This document shows, piece by piece, positions 18,768 through 33,905 of a stretch of DNA of 64,000 nt. The stretch covers positions 310,001-374,000 of the forward strand of contig NZ_VATK01000001.1 in the NCBI RefSeq assembly GCF_006546985.1. Reading direction: 5' to 3'. The DNA comes from Bacillus sp. 03113. Lineage in GTDB: Bacteria; Bacillota; Bacilli; Bacillales; Cytobacillaceae. Both the position numbers and the translations under genes were made by a program. Numbering within the stretch: position 1 is the stretch's first letter; each line of letters opens with the position of its first letter. The notes below the pieces were generated by a model. That model saw nothing but the letters and a program-made list of their open reading frames with translations. It was not told the DNA's origin and searched no databases.

Positions 18768-19022
18768 AAGGTAGACTGGTGTCTAGCTCCAGCGCCTAGC
18801 CCTTGTGAAAAATAACCTAATGTCTCTAAAAGCAAAAAACACTTTTTGAGTCATTAGAACATTTTTCTTCAGTGCTGATCAAGGCACTTCCGCTTTTCGT
18901 TGTGTCTAGCTCCAGCGCCTAGCCCTTGTGAAAAATAACCTAATGTCTCTAAAAGCAAAAAACACTTTTTGAGCCATTAGAACATTTTTCTTCAGTGCTG
19001 ATCAAGGTGCTTCTGCTTTTCT
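18768..19022 (-). repeat. Modular repeat R6, tandem duplication
   Basis: AAGGTAGACTGGTGTCTAGC opens the element. Two nearly identical units follow, 18781-18899 and 18904-19022 (period 123 bases), each running GTCTAGCTCCAGCGCCTAGC through CTTGTGAAAAATAACC to GCTGATCAAGG and GCTTTTC. They differ at only a few positions. The module is the same as in R7, R8 and R10, in reverse. Each unit can fold into a long imperfect hairpin. Confidence 0.9.
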
Positions 19023-19079
19023 TATTTCTATTGTGATTTAGCCATTTGGATTATAATAAATCTAAAGGGAGGAATGGAA

Positions 19080-19529
19080 ATGACCCGTATTTTATTTGTT
19101 TGTACTGGAAACACATGTAGAAGTCCAATGGCGGAGGCCATTCTTAAAAATATGAAAATTGAAGGTATGGAAGTGAAGTCCGCTGGAGTGTCTGCAGTGG
19201 ATGGAAGTAAAGCGTCGTACCAAGCTAGGGTTGTTCTTGAGGAACAAGGAATAAAGCATGACCATAGCTCGTCGTTTTTGACAAAGGAGCTTGTTGATTG
19301 GGCAGATTATATTTTTACGATGACGACAAGTCATAAGTATATGTTGATGAATCAGTTCCCTAGCTCAATTGAGAAGGTTTTTACAATAAAAGAATTTGCT
19401 TTTAACAATAAAAATGGAAATGTATCTGACCCGTTTGGAGGGACAGTAGAAATGTATCGGGAAACCTATAACGAACTTAATGAAATGATTAAATTAATCA
19501 CGCAAAAAATGGAACTCTATAATGGGTGA
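19080..19529 (+). CDS. ywlE: Protein arginine phosphatase
   Basis: Low-molecular-weight phosphatase fold that removes phosphate from arginine residues marked by McsB for ClpCP degradation. The 149-residue product carries the P-loop CTGNTCRSP at residues 8-16; the Thr within it (Thr12) is the residue that gives YwlE selectivity for phosphoarginine over phosphotyrosine. The general-acid Asp is in DPFGG. ATG 19074 sits directly against the AAAGGGAGG site, so ATG 19080 is the better start. Gene order mntP-ywlE-rpiB-ywlG matches B. subtilis. Confidence 0.93.
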   Translation: MTRILFVCTGNTCRSPMAEAILKNMKIEGMEVKSAGVSAVDGSKASYQARVVLEEQGIKHDHSSSFLTKELVDWADYIFTMTTSHKYMLMNQFPSSIEKVFTIKEFAFNNKNGNVSDPFGGTVEMYRETYNELNEMIKLITQKMELYNG

Positions 19530-19761
19530 TAGCTACAAGAATTTTTGTAGAATGCTTCTTTAAATTTTGAATAGTTTGTGTCAAAATGAATGTTGATGTA
19601 AAAGGCGACAAGGTACCTAATGATAAACTGTCTTGAATAAAGAAAGCGTACAGAAAATCTTTATTCTAAGGAAATCGAAAGTGCCTGATTCCTGACCATC
19701 AACTAAGTGAAAATAGTATGATTTTGAATAAAAAAGTAAGTATTAGCTGGAGGTATAGACC

Positions 19762-20214
19762 TTGAAGGTAGCAATTGCATCAGATCATGGTGGTATGGTC
19801 ATCCGTAAAGAAATTATGAACCTTATGGATGATATGGGTATCGAATATGAAGATTTTGGATGTGAGTGCACTGCATCCGTAGATTACCCGGATTTTGCAT
19901 TGCCGGTAGCAGAAAAAGTTGCAGCTGGAGAGTTTGAACGAGGAATTCTCATTTGTGGAACGGGGATCGGAATGAGTATCGCGGCTAATAAAGTAAAAGG
20001 GATTCGCTGTGCACTTGTTCATGATGTTTACAGTGCTAAATTAACACGTGAGCACAATGATAGCAATATGATTGCAATGGGTGAACGAGTGATTGGACCA
20101 GGCTTAGCTCGTGAAATCGCGCAAACATGGCTTTCAACTAGTTTTGCAGGTGGAAGACATGAGCAACGTTTAGATAAAATTAAAGTTTATGAAAACAATT
20201 TATGTAACAGCTAA
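19762..20214 (+). CDS. rpiB: Ribose 5-phosphate isomerase B
   Basis: Interconverts ribose 5-phosphate and ribulose 5-phosphate in the pentose phosphate pathway; some family members act on other sugar phosphates such as allose 6-phosphate. At 150 residues it has the RpiB landmarks: SDHGG (7-11), VDYPDFA, ICGTGIGMSIAANK with the catalytic Cys, and HDVYSAKLTREHND. The start is TTG 19762, eight bases after CTGGAGG. It corresponds to YwlF. The 230 bases after ywlE show no strong terminator. Confidence 0.93.
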   Translation: MKVAIASDHGGMVIRKEIMNLMDDMGIEYEDFGCECTASVDYPDFALPVAEKVAAGEFERGILICGTGIGMSIAANKVKGIRCALVHDVYSAKLTREHNDSNMIAMGERVIGPGLAREIAQTWLSTSFAGGRHEQRLDKIKVYENNLCNS

Positions 20215-20258
20215 TGAATAACAAATCAAGATTTGTCTAATTGAAAGGCTGTGCTATT

Positions 20259-20834
20259 ATGAACGATGATATGAAGGCTTTGACGTACGAGTTAAAAACG
20301 ATCTTAACAGAGTTTCAAGAGCAGGTTCAATTGAATGATCAACACCTTTTTGTTATTGGCTGCAGCACAAGTGAGGTTATAGGCAAGAAAATTGGGACAA
20401 ATGGGACAACCTCTGTTGCAGAGCTTATTTATAACCAATTTAAGGAATTTCAAAATCAGACTGGTGTTTCCCTAGCTTATCAGTGCTGCGAGCATTTAAA
20501 TCGAGCGCTTGTTGTAGAAAGAAAAACGGCTGAAGCAAAAGGCTATGAAGAAGTATCTGTTGTGCCTATTCAACATGCTGGAGGAGCGATGGCCACCTTC
20601 GCATATGAACATTTTGAAAATCCCGTTATGGTCGAATTTATTAAAGCGGATGCAGGTATAGATATAGGAGATACGTTTATTGGAATGCATTTGAAGCATG
20701 TAGCAGTACCCGTACGTACTAGCTTGAAAACTTTAGGAGATGCGCATGTTACTTTAGCAAAAGCACGTCCGAAATTAATTGGCGGTCCTAGAGCGGTATA
20801 TGAAAAAAATCTGGATAATAAATCTTGTCAGTAA
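20259..20834 (+). CDS. ywlG: TIGR01440 family protein YwlG
   Basis: Conserved protein of unknown function (YwlG, UPF0340/TIGR01440), 191 residues. It has no signal peptide or membrane span. Conserved segments are [19 protein letters not shown] near the N-terminus, a central [17 protein letters not shown] with paired Cys, and [19 protein letters not shown]. The Cys-Cys-Glu-His cluster might bind a metal, but that is only inference. ATG 20259 lies ten bases after GAAAGG; the TTG at 20241 has no ribosome site. It follows rpiB with 44 bases between and ends at a good terminator. Confidence 0.9.
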   Translation: MNDDMKALTYELKTILTEFQEQVQLNDQHLFVIGCSTSEVIGKKIGTNGTTSVAELIYNQFKEFQNQTGVSLAYQCCEHLNRALVVERKTAEAKGYEEVSVVPIQHAGGAMATFAYEHFENPVMVEFIKADAGIDIGDTFIGMHLKHVAVPVRTSLKTLGDAHVTLAKARPKLIGGPRAVYEKNLDNKSCQ

Positions 20835-20836
20835 GA

Positions 20837-20863
20837 ATCCCTTGTGAATAGCAAGGGTTTTTT
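20837..20863 (+). terminator. Terminator of ywlG
   Basis: CCCTTG and CAAGGG over a 7-base loop, followed by TTTTTT. Confidence 0.8.
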
Positions 20864-20888
20864 AAATATTGGAATATTGATCTTCGTC

Positions 20889-20932
20889 AATTACGAACAT
20901 TAATACTATAAAAACTTAAATGATTCGTATTT
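20889..20932 (+). promoter_or_regulatory. Candidate PurR boxes upstream of glyA
   Basis: AATTACGAACATT (20889-20901) matches the PurBox AWWWCCGAACWWT at 12 of 13 positions. On the other strand 20932-20920 reads AAATACGAATCAT, about 10 of 13. The two CGAA cores face each other 26 bases apart, close to the 24-25 of known PurBox pairs. glyA belongs to the PurR regulon in B. subtilis. Confidence 0.5.
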
Positions 20933-21044
20933 TTTATCTTTCTTTTTAAAATACAAACATGTTAGAATGTAATAGGATTTTTGAATATTGTATGAACATG
21001 TTGACAAAATACAAGAGTAGGGAATAAAGGGAGGATATATTCAC

Positions 21045-22286
21045 ATGAAGCATCTTGCACAGCAGGACGAGCAGGTTTTAAAAGCCATTAATCTTGAACT
21101 TGGTCGTCAAAGATCTAAAATTGAATTAATCGCATCTGAAAACTTCGTTAGCGAAGCGGTTATGGAAGCTCAAGGTTCTGTTTTAACGAATAAATATGCA
21201 GAAGGTTATCCAGGCAGACGTTATTATGGTGGTTGTGAATACGTAGATATTGTCGAAGATCTTGCAAGAGAGCGTGCTAAGCAAATCTTTGGTGGAGAAT
21301 ATGTAAATGTTCAGCCTCACTCAGGGGCACAAGCAAACATGGCTGTATATTTCACTATACTAGAGCCAGGTGACACAGTACTTGGAATGAATTTATCTCA
21401 TGGTGGTCACTTAACTCATGGAAGCCCAGTTAACTTCAGTGGTGTTCTATACAACTTTATTGAGTATGGAGTAGATAAAGAGACTCAATACATTGATTAT
21501 GAGGATGTTTTACAAAAAGCTCGTGAGAATAAACCAAAATTAATCGTTGCTGGTGCAAGTGCATATCCACGCCAAATTGATTTCAAACGTTTCCGTGAAA
21601 TTGCAGATGAAGTGGGAGCTTACTTAATGGTTGATATGGCTCATATTGCAGGACTTGTTGCTACAGGATTGCATCCAAACCCAGTTCCATATGCTGATTT
21701 TGTGACAACAACTACTCATAAAACACTTCGTGGTCCACGTGGTGGAATGATTATTTGTAAAGAAGAGTTTGGCAAAAAAATTGATAAGTCTATTTTCCCT
21801 GGGATTCAAGGTGGTCCTTTAATGCATGTTATTGCAGCAAAAGCTGTATCATTCGGAGAAGCTCTTCAAGACAGCTTTAAAGAATACGGACAAAATATTA
21901 TTGCGAATGCGCAAAGACTAGCAGAAGGATTGAAAAAAGAAGGTTTAAACCTAGTATCAGGTGGAACAGACAATCACTTGCTTTTAGTAGATTTACAACC
22001 GATTAACCTTACTGGGAAAGTAGCTGAACATGTTCTTGATGAAGTAGGAATTACTGTAAATAAAAATACAATCCCTTACGATCCACAAAGCCCATTTGTA
22101 ACAAGTGGTATCCGCATCGGTACAGCTGCGGTAACTTCACGCGGCTTTGGATTAGAAGATATGGATGAAATTGCATCTATTATCGGATTTACACTTAAAA
22201 ACCATGATAATGCAGAAAAGCTTGAAGAAGCGAAAAAACGTGTAGAAGAATTAACAAGCAAGTTTGTTTTATATAAAGAGTATTAA
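21045..22286 (+). CDS. glyA: Serine hydroxymethyltransferase
   Basis: PLP enzyme that converts serine and tetrahydrofolate to glycine and methylene-tetrahydrofolate, the main one-carbon source for purine and thymidylate synthesis. It has 413 residues. The PLP lysine is Lys226 in [14 protein letters not shown]; other landmarks are [20 protein letters not shown] and [17 protein letters not shown] 21045 follows AGGGAGG. It lies between ywlG and upp, as in B. subtilis, and candidate PurR boxes precede it. Confidence 0.98.
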   Translation: MKHLAQQDEQVLKAINLELGRQRSKIELIASENFVSEAVMEAQGSVLTNKYAEGYPGRRYYGGCEYVDIVEDLARERAKQIFGGEYVNVQPHSGAQANMAVYFTILEPGDTVLGMNLSHGGHLTHGSPVNFSGVLYNFIEYGVDKETQYIDYEDVLQKARENKPKLIVAGASAYPRQIDFKRFREIADEVGAYLMVDMAHIAGLVATGLHPNPVPYADFVTTTTHKTLRGPRGGMIICKEEFGKKIDKSIFPGIQGGPLMHVIAAKAVSFGEALQDSFKEYGQNIIANAQRLAEGLKKEGLNLVSGGTDNHLLLVDLQPINLTGKVAEHVLDEVGITVNKNTIPYDPQSPFVTSGIRIGTAAVTSRGFGLEDMDEIASIIGFTLKNHDNAEKLEEAKKRVEELTSKFVLYKEY

Positions 22287-22301
22287 AATGTAATGTCGAA
22301 T

Positions 22302-22346
22302 GAAAGAGCCAAACCATTGAAGCTAAAGAGGTAGGCTCTTTTTTTC
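22302..22346 (+). terminator. Terminator of glyA
   Basis: AAAGAGCC pairs with GGCTCTTT across a 23-base loop, followed by TTTTT. Confidence 0.75.
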
Positions 22347-22474
22347 TGTTTTAAATAGAAAATGATCATTTCCGAACAATCTTTGTTGCCCTCATCCGCT
22401 AATTTCTGTAGAATTAATAGAAGTGTAATTTAAAAGATACAGCTGCATATAAAAGAAAAGGAGCGAATCTTAAA

Positions 22475-23104
22475 ATGGCAAAGGTATATGTATTTGATCA
22501 CCCGCTTATCCAACACAAGCTTACATACATAAGAGATAAAAATACTGGAACAAAGGATTTCAGAGAATTGGTAGACGAAGTGGCTACGTTAATGGCTTTT
22601 GAAATTACGCGCGATATGCCGCTTGAAGATATTGAGATCGAAACACCGGTTCGTCGAACGAAATCAAAGGTGCTTTCCGGGAAAAAAATTGGTCTCATTC
22701 CGATTTTGCGTGCAGGTATAGGGATGGTAGACGGAATTTTGAAGCTAATACCAGCAGCGAAAGTAGGACATATTGGGTTATATCGTGATCCATCTACGTT
22801 AAAACCAATTGAATATTATGTAAAGCTTCCAAGTGATATAGAAGAGAGAGATTTTATTGTCGTTGACCCAATGCTTGCGACAGGTGGTTCAGCTGTAGAA
22901 GCGATCCATGCCTTGAAAAAACGAGGTGCCAAAAGCATTAAATTTATGTGTTTAATTGCAGCTCCTGAAGGTGTAGGAGCATTGAGAGAAGCTCATCCAG
23001 ATGTAGATATTTACATTGCGGCGCTTGATGAAAAGCTAAACGAAAAAGGCTATATCGTCCCAGGTCTTGGTGATGCTGGAGATCGATTGTTCGGAACAAA
23101 ATAA
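22475..23104 (+). CDS. upp: Uracil phosphoribosyltransferase
   Basis: Salvages uracil to UMP using PRPP. At 209 residues it is the usual length. The PRPP-binding loop is [16 protein letters not shown] (about residues 129-144), and the C-terminus has [26 protein letters not shown], the uracil-binding hairpin. ATG 22475 follows AAAGGAG. In B. subtilis upp is followed directly by the atp operon; here a repeat and a protease gene intervene. Confidence 0.97.
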   Translation: MAKVYVFDHPLIQHKLTYIRDKNTGTKDFRELVDEVATLMAFEITRDMPLEDIEIETPVRRTKSKVLSGKKIGLIPILRAGIGMVDGILKLIPAAKVGHIGLYRDPSTLKPIEYYVKLPSDIEERDFIVVDPMLATGGSAVEAIHALKKRGAKSIKFMCLIAAPEGVGALREAHPDVDIYIAALDEKLNEKGYIVPGLGDAGDRLFGTK

Positions 23105-23120
23105 TATCCTCTTCGTTTTG

Positions 23121-23171
23121 AAAAGGGACGTAAGCATCTTGTTTAGCAAGTTGCTTATGTCCCTTTTTTCT
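23121..23171 (+). terminator. Terminator of upp
   Basis: AAAAGGGAC-TAAGCA pairs with TGCTTA-GTCCCTTTT around a central loop and ends in a T-run. Confidence 0.88.
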
Positions 23172-23213
23172 ATTCAATATGTATACTCTTTCAAACAAAA
23201 GAAAACGATAAAA

Positions 23214-23437
23214 AAGAAAAGCGTAAGCGCCTTGATCAGCCCTGAAGAAAAATGTTCCAATGGATCAAAAAGCGATTTTTACTTTTTAGAGACACTGGGT
23301 TATTTTTCACAAGGGCTAGGCGCTGGAGCTAGACAAAAAGAAAAGCGGCCGATTAATGACGCCACGTCCTGTGGCAACATCGGCACTAGTACATCCTGTA
23401 CGTCGTAAGCGCCTTGGTCAGCTCTGAAGAAAAGCGA
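23214..23437 (+). repeat. Modular intergenic repeat R7 (two modules plus partial arm)
   Basis: Unit 1 (about 23215-23335) is the GAAGAAAAATGTTC / TTATTTTTCACAAGG module with AAGCGCCTTGATCAGC and GGCGCTGGAGCTAGACA arms. Unit 2 (about 23336-23405) is the GGCCGATT / CATCGGCAC module. A third AAGCGCCTTGGTCAGC arm without its partner closes the element just before the protease gene. Confidence 0.88.
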
Positions 23438-23473
23438 AATGTGCAGCAATTTTATATGGAAGGGTATAAATAG

Positions 23474-25753
23474 ATGAAAAAACTCACCTTTTGTATTTTG
23501 ATCAGTATTTTTTTCCTTTGTACATCAAATGTCTCCGCCAAACAACTTGATCATCCTCCTATTCCACTAGAACATCCAAATAGTGAGAAAGTTGCCATTG
23601 TCATCACAAAACAAAAAAAGACAGAAAAAGAAATTGATCAGCTTCTATTAAATTATCCTCCGTTAAAAAGAAGATACGTTTTTCATCACGCAGTTACCGG
23701 TTTTTCTGTAAAAGGCACAGTTGAAAGCTTAGAGAGATTTTCAAAAGATCGTGAAATATTAATGGTATCTCCGGTTAAGAGCTATACCTTAACGAATCAA
23801 AGATCTTATTTCCAAACGAATATGCTTCAGCAAGAAAATATCAAGCTCATTGGAGGAGAAGAAATAAGGGGAATATACGATCAACAAGCACACCGTTTAA
23901 CGGGCAAAGGGGTAACGGTTGGTGTAATTGATACAGGGGTTGATTACACACATCCTGACCTAAGAAATAATTACGGCGGTGGGTTAGATTTAGTTGATGG
24001 AGATCAGGATCCAATGGAAACAAAGCAAACGGGTATTCTAGACACGATCCATGGGACTCATGTTGCAGGAGTAATTGCTGCAAATGGAAAAATAAAGGGT
24101 GTTGCTCCGGAAGCAACCATTGTGGCGTATCGAGCGCTTGGACCTGGTGGTTCTGGAACGACAGAGCAGGTAATTGCTGCCATTGATCAAGCCATGAAAG
24201 ATCATGTTGATATACTTAATCTATCACTAGGAAGTGATGTAAATGGGCCTGATTTGCCGATAAGTCTTGCCTTAAATAAAGCCGTCGATTACGGAATTAC
24301 CGCTGTCACTTCTTCTGGGAATTCTGGACCAAAGGTTTGGACAGTTGGCTCACCAGGAACAGCGGATAAGGCTATATCCGTTGGTGCCTCGACACCACCA
24401 CTGAAAATCCCTTATTTAACCGTCACAGGAATGAAATATCCGATTCGGCTCGAACCAATGCAAGGTTCAATTATTTGGGCTGAGGTGCGGCCAAATTTGC
24501 TGACAGATGGTTATTTAGGAAGAAAAGAGGATTTGAAAGAGGTGAATGGAAAGGTTGTTCTATTAAAAAGAGGCGGCATTTCTTTTACAGAAAAAGCGAA
24601 AAACGCTTATCAAGCTGGAGCGTTAGCCGTGCTTATTTACAACAATACGAGCGGAGCCTTCTTTGGAAATGTAACCGACGCGTTACCTATCCCAGTTTTA
24701 TCAATGATGAAAAAGGATGGGGAAAAGCTTCTTAAAGCTGTAAAAAAAGGAAATGTGTTTGTAAGAAGTGAGCTTAGAGAGGAAATGGATTTTATGGCTG
24801 ATTTTAGTTCAAGAGGTCCAGTTACTTCAACGTGGCAAATTAAACCAGATGTAGTGGCTCCTGGTGTTGCGATTAATAGCACAGTTCCAGGCGGATACTT
24901 GTCCTTACAGGGGACGAGCATGGCTGCTCCACATGTTGCGGGTGCATGTGCACTTATTAAGCAGGCGCATCCTGATTGGAGACCAGAGCAAATTAAAGCG
25001 GCTCTTATGAATTCAGCAAAGCAGCTTATGAATCGAAAGAATCAATTTTATAAAGCATATGAGCAAGGAGCTGGAAGAATTCAAATAACGGAAGCGGTTA
25101 AAAAGCAAATTCTTGTATTCCCTGGTTCCGTTCAATTTGGGAAATTTGCACGTTCTGAACGTTTTCATGAGCATGAAGCAATACTCACAATAGAAAATAC
25201 AGGATCGCAAACTGAACAGATTTCATTTCCGGTTCCGAAAAAAGAAAAAGGGATCACCTGGACGATGCCGATTTCTTTTTCGCTTCAACCGAAGGAAAAA
25301 AAGAGGATTAAAGTAAAAATATCGATTGAACCTTCCCTTTCTAAATCTAAGCTTTACGAAGGACACTTTACCATTCTAACTGGAGGTCGATCATTGAATA
25401 TTCCTTATTTATATGTGTTGGAGGAACCTGATTATCCTAGAGTCATGGGATTTGAGCTCGGTGCAGGTGATAAACCAGGAACCTATCGCTATGAGGTCTA
25501 TTTACCGGGAGGAGCAGATAGCTTTGGTATTGCCTTGTTTGATCCAAACAGCCTCCGTTTTATTCAGTTTTTAGATTGGAAAAAAAATATAGGGAAAGGA
25601 ATGCTTCAGAAGGAAATCGGTACAGAGCATCTTCCGAAAGAAGGTCTATATTTAGTGAAAATTTTTGCTGTAAAAGCAGGGAAAGAAGAAATGATAGAAG
25701 ATTATTTCTTACTTGGAGAAGAAGAAAAAAAGGAACAAAATGGCGTTCATTAA
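23474..25753 (+). CDS. Secreted subtilisin-family serine protease (Vpr-like)
   Basis: Extracellular S8 protease of 759 residues. In order: signal peptide (1-22, ending SNVSA), an I9 propeptide-like domain (about 35-105), the catalytic domain with Asp153 in VIDTGVDYTHPDL, His193 in HGTHVAG and Ser482 in GTSMAAPHVAG, a PA-domain insertion (about 320-430) between His and Ser, then a C-terminal beta-rich region (about 540-750) of Fn3-like type. This layout matches Vpr/minor extracellular protease. ATG 23474 follows GAAGGG. It is an insertion relative to the upp-atp junction of B. subtilis and is preceded by repeat R7. All three catalytic residues are present, so it is probably active. No terminator was found after it. 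Confidence 0.9.
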   Translation: MKKLTFCILISIFFLCTSNVSAKQLDHPPIPLEHPNSEKVAIVITKQKKTEKEIDQLLLNYPPLKRRYVFHHAVTGFSVKGTVESLERFSKDREILMVSPVKSYTLTNQRSYFQTNMLQQENIKLIGGEEIRGIYDQQAHRLTGKGVTVGVIDTGVDYTHPDLRNNYGGGLDLVDGDQDPMETKQTGILDTIHGTHVAGVIAANGKIKGVAPEATIVAYRALGPGGSGTTEQVIAAIDQAMKDHVDILNLSLGSDVNGPDLPISLALNKAVDYGITAVTSSGNSGPKVWTVGSPGTADKAISVGASTPPLKIPYLTVTGMKYPIRLEPMQGSIIWAEVRPNLLTDGYLGRKEDLKEVNGKVVLLKRGGISFTEKAKNAYQAGALAVLIYNNTSGAFFGNVTDALPIPVLSMMKKDGEKLLKAVKKGNVFVRSELREEMDFMADFSSRGPVTSTWQIKPDVVAPGVAINSTVPGGYLSLQGTSMAAPHVAGACALIKQAHPDWRPEQIKAALMNSAKQLMNRKNQFYKAYEQGAGRIQITEAVKKQILVFPGSVQFGKFARSERFHEHEAILTIENTGSQTEQISFPVPKKEKGITWTMPISFSLQPKEKKRIKVKISIEPSLSKSKLYEGHFTILTGGRSLNIPYLYVLEEPDYPRVMGFELGAGDKPGTYRYEVYLPGGADSFGIALFDPNSLRFIQFLDWKKNIGKGMLQKEIGTEHLPKEGLYLVKIFAVKAGKEEMIEDYFLLGEEEKKEQNGVH

Positions 25754-25824
25754 TGATAATTTGAAATATTTGTGAATTCATAAAAGTTGAACGTTTTCAA
25801 AGGGAGTATTTATATTTTTACTAA

Positions 25825-25853
25825 TTGACATTGACAGGCCCCTATTGTATGCT
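25825..25853 (+). promoter_or_regulatory. Likely atp operon promoter
   Basis: TTGACA (25825-25830), 17 bases, TATGCT (25848-25853). A second TTGACA begins at 25831. The leader to atpZ would be about 115 bases. Confidence 0.65.
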
Positions 25854-25975
25854 TACAAAGGATAATAATTGGTAAGGTTTTCAACGGTTATTTTGTGCGA
25901 CTTAATTTATAACTTAAACATAGTGAAAATATAGTTATTTCTTTTCTTTTCAGGCGAAAGAGAGGATGTGTTGCA

Positions 25976-26197
25976 ATGCCTCAAAAAGACCGTCATCCGT
26001 TTCAAGCAATGGCTTTAATGTCTGCTATATTATCACAATTAGTAGGCTCAATCTTAGTAGGAATTTTTTTAGGGAGATGGCTTGATAAAGTCGTTGGAAG
26101 CGATCCATTGTTTTTAATTTTAGGCCTTTTTCTTGGATTAGCAACAGGGATCTATGCTATGTTAAGATTGATTCGACACTTTTTTTCAGGAGAATAA
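25976..26197 (+). CDS. atpZ: AtpZ/AtpI family small membrane protein
   Basis: First gene of the ATP synthase operon. The 73-residue protein has two membrane helices (about 10-32 and 43-66) with a conserved QLVGSILVGIFLGRWLDK loop, typical of the AtpZ/AtpI family. In Bacillus pseudofirmus an atpZ gene also precedes atpI, and the pair has been linked to Mg2+ uptake and synthase assembly; that role is borrowed. ATG 25976 lies eleven bases after AGAGG. It is followed after six bases by atpI. Confidence 0.85.
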   Translation: MPQKDRHPFQAMALMSAILSQLVGSILVGIFLGRWLDKVVGSDPLFLILGLFLGLATGIYAMLRLIRHFFSGE

Positions 26198-26203
26198 TGA
26201 AAT

Positions 26204-26578
26204 ATGCCAGAATTTAAACAGATTTATGTAAGACAACGCAAAAATATCCTTTTGTTGATGTCTTTATACGCAATTGGCTGGGGGGTTACGCCCTATAAAC
26301 CAGTTTTTTTAGGTCTTATTCTTGGCACCGCTTTTAGTCTCATTAATTTATGGCTTTTAGTTAGAAGAACTGAGCATTTCGATCAAGCTGTAAAAAAGGG
26401 GAAAAAAGTCCGTTCGTTTGGGATGCTATCGAGAATGGCGGTAGCAGTTATCGCTGTGATGATTGCCATGGAATATCCACAAAATATTCATATAATTAGC
26501 GTTGTCTTGGGATTAATGACATCTTATATTGTCATTATGATAGATTATTTTCTACAAACTTTACGTCTACATAAATAA
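26204..26578 (+). CDS. atpI: ATP synthase subunit I
   Basis: Accessory membrane protein thought to help assemble the c-ring. The 124-residue product has four predicted membrane helices (about 12-30, 34-55, 72-90, 96-118). It sits between atpZ and atpB, with a GGAGAA site before ATG 26204. AtpI is the least conserved protein of the operon, so the call rests on size, topology and position. Confidence 0.85.
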   Translation: MPEFKQIYVRQRKNILLLMSLYAIGWGVTPYKPVFLGLILGTAFSLINLWLLVRRTEHFDQAVKKGKKVRSFGMLSRMAVAVIAVMIAMEYPQNIHIISVVLGLMTSYIVIMIDYFLQTLRLHK

Positions 26579-26595
26579 AAGGAGAAAAGAGGTGA

Positions 26596-27312
<717 letters not shown>

Positions 27313-27340
27313 TATATAACTGTTCATTTTCAATTAATGA

Positions 27341-27604
<264 letters not shown>

Positions 27605-27617
27605 TTAAATCATTCAT

Positions 27618-27648
27618 TGGCGAAGTTATTCGATTTGAACCTTCGCCA
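27618..27648 (+). promoter_or_regulatory. Intra-operon hairpin between atpE and atpF
   Basis: TGGCGAAG (27618-27625) pairs perfectly with CTTCGCCA (27641-27648); no T-tract follows. Its place just after atpE suggests mRNA 3'-end protection or differential expression of subunit c, rather than termination. Confidence 0.55.
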
Positions 27649-27698
27649 TTCGTTTATAGTTTTACAATTTTGAAAATCAACTCGTTTTTTATAGATAG

Positions 27699-28789
<1,091 letters not shown>

Positions 28790-28798
28790 GATTCATAG

Positions 28799-30322
<1,524 letters not shown>

Positions 30323-30324
30323 AA

Positions 30325-30562
30325 AAGAAAAGCGGAAGCGCCTTGAACAGCCGCGACAGACATAAGACGCAATACGCAGAAAATCCTGATTTTTGGAGTA
30401 TTGTTTCTTATGATCCGAGCGGCTAGGCGCCGGAGCTGGACAATGAAGAAAAGCGGAAGCGCCTTGAACAGCGCTGAAGAAAAATGTTCATCTGACTCAA
30501 AAAGCGTTCTTTTGCTTTTAGAGGAGAAGGGTTATTTTTCACAAGGTCTAGGCGCTTGCCTT
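30325..30562 (+). repeat. Modular repeat R8 inside the atp operon (two units)
   Basis: Unit 1 (30325-30444): AAGAAAAGCGGAAGCGCC arm, the CGCGACAGACATAAGACGC / TTATGATCCGAGCGGC module, GGCGCCGGAGCTGGACA arm. Unit 2 (30445-30562): a second AAGAAAAGCGGAAGCGCC arm, the GAAGAAAAATGTTC / GTTATTTTTCACAAGG module and CTAGGCGCTTGCC. No intrinsic terminator is evident, consistent with read-through into atpG. Confidence 0.9.
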
Positions 30563-30591
30563 TTGCTTGACATTCTTTGAAAGGATGGTGA

Positions 30592-31458
<867 letters not shown>

Positions 31459-31531
31459 ATTTTTGCGAAAAAAACATATACATGCAAAAAACGGTTTATT
31501 GAGAAATGATTTTTTACAGATCGTTCATTGA

Positions 31532-32971
<1,440 letters not shown>

Positions 32972-32990
32972 TTTAGGACCAGGAGGGTAA

Positions 32991-33401
<411 letters not shown>

Positions 33402-33419
33402 CTACAAAAGTGCAAGAAA

Positions 33420-33463
33420 AAAAGGGACATGTAAATGCTCAACATTTACATGTCCCTTTTTTA
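33420..33463 (+). terminator. Terminator of the atp operon
   Basis: GGGACATGTAAATG (33424-33437) pairs perfectly with CATTTACATGTCCC (33443-33456), flanked by A-run and TTTTTT; 14 bp without mismatch. Confidence 0.95.
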
Positions 33464-33653
33464 CGAATTCTTTTGATAAAATAAATAATATTACCCTCAT
33501 AAACACTCTTATTTTTTCGAAAATATTTAGAGTGCATTGCATGAAACTTCTATGAAATAAATAACGTCTAATATATAGAAGTAAATCATATCAAAATGAA
33601 GATCAAAATGTTAAAATGAAAGGCAGGGCATTGGTTGAAGGAGGAGCAATGGG

Positions 33654-33905
33654 ATGATATCAGGATTTGGTCAGCAAGCGTTAGTTAGTATTGTTTCACA
33701 TCTTTGTTTTATTGCGCTTACCTGGTGGGCTTTGCAAGCATTGAATTTTGAAAAGCTTATACGCGCAAATCGGGTTTTACAAGCTAGAGTTTTATATATA
33801 CTATTAACGATTTCGATCGGATCAACTGTTAGTAATTTTTTCCTGAATTATTTGCTTTGGTCACAACAGCTGCCTCTTATTTTGCAATATATTGTACAAG
33901 CATAG
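33654..33905 (+). CDS. ywzB: DUF1146 family membrane protein YwzB
   Basis: Small protein of 83 residues with two membrane helices (about 10-28 and 47-70), matching DUF1146 (YwzB in B. subtilis, also downstream of atpC). Function unknown. The WWALQALNFEKLIRANRVLQARVLYILLTI stretch links the two helices. ATG 33654 lies nine bases after AAGGAGG. Confidence 0.85.
   Translation: MISGFGQQALVSIVSHLCFIALTWWALQALNFEKLIRANRVLQARVLYILLTISIGSTVSNFFLNYLLWSQQLPLILQYIVQA

Noticed and set aside
18768-19022. Possible CRISPR array
   Set aside because: Only two units of about 120 bases with no unique spacers; the same unit occurs singly elsewhere.
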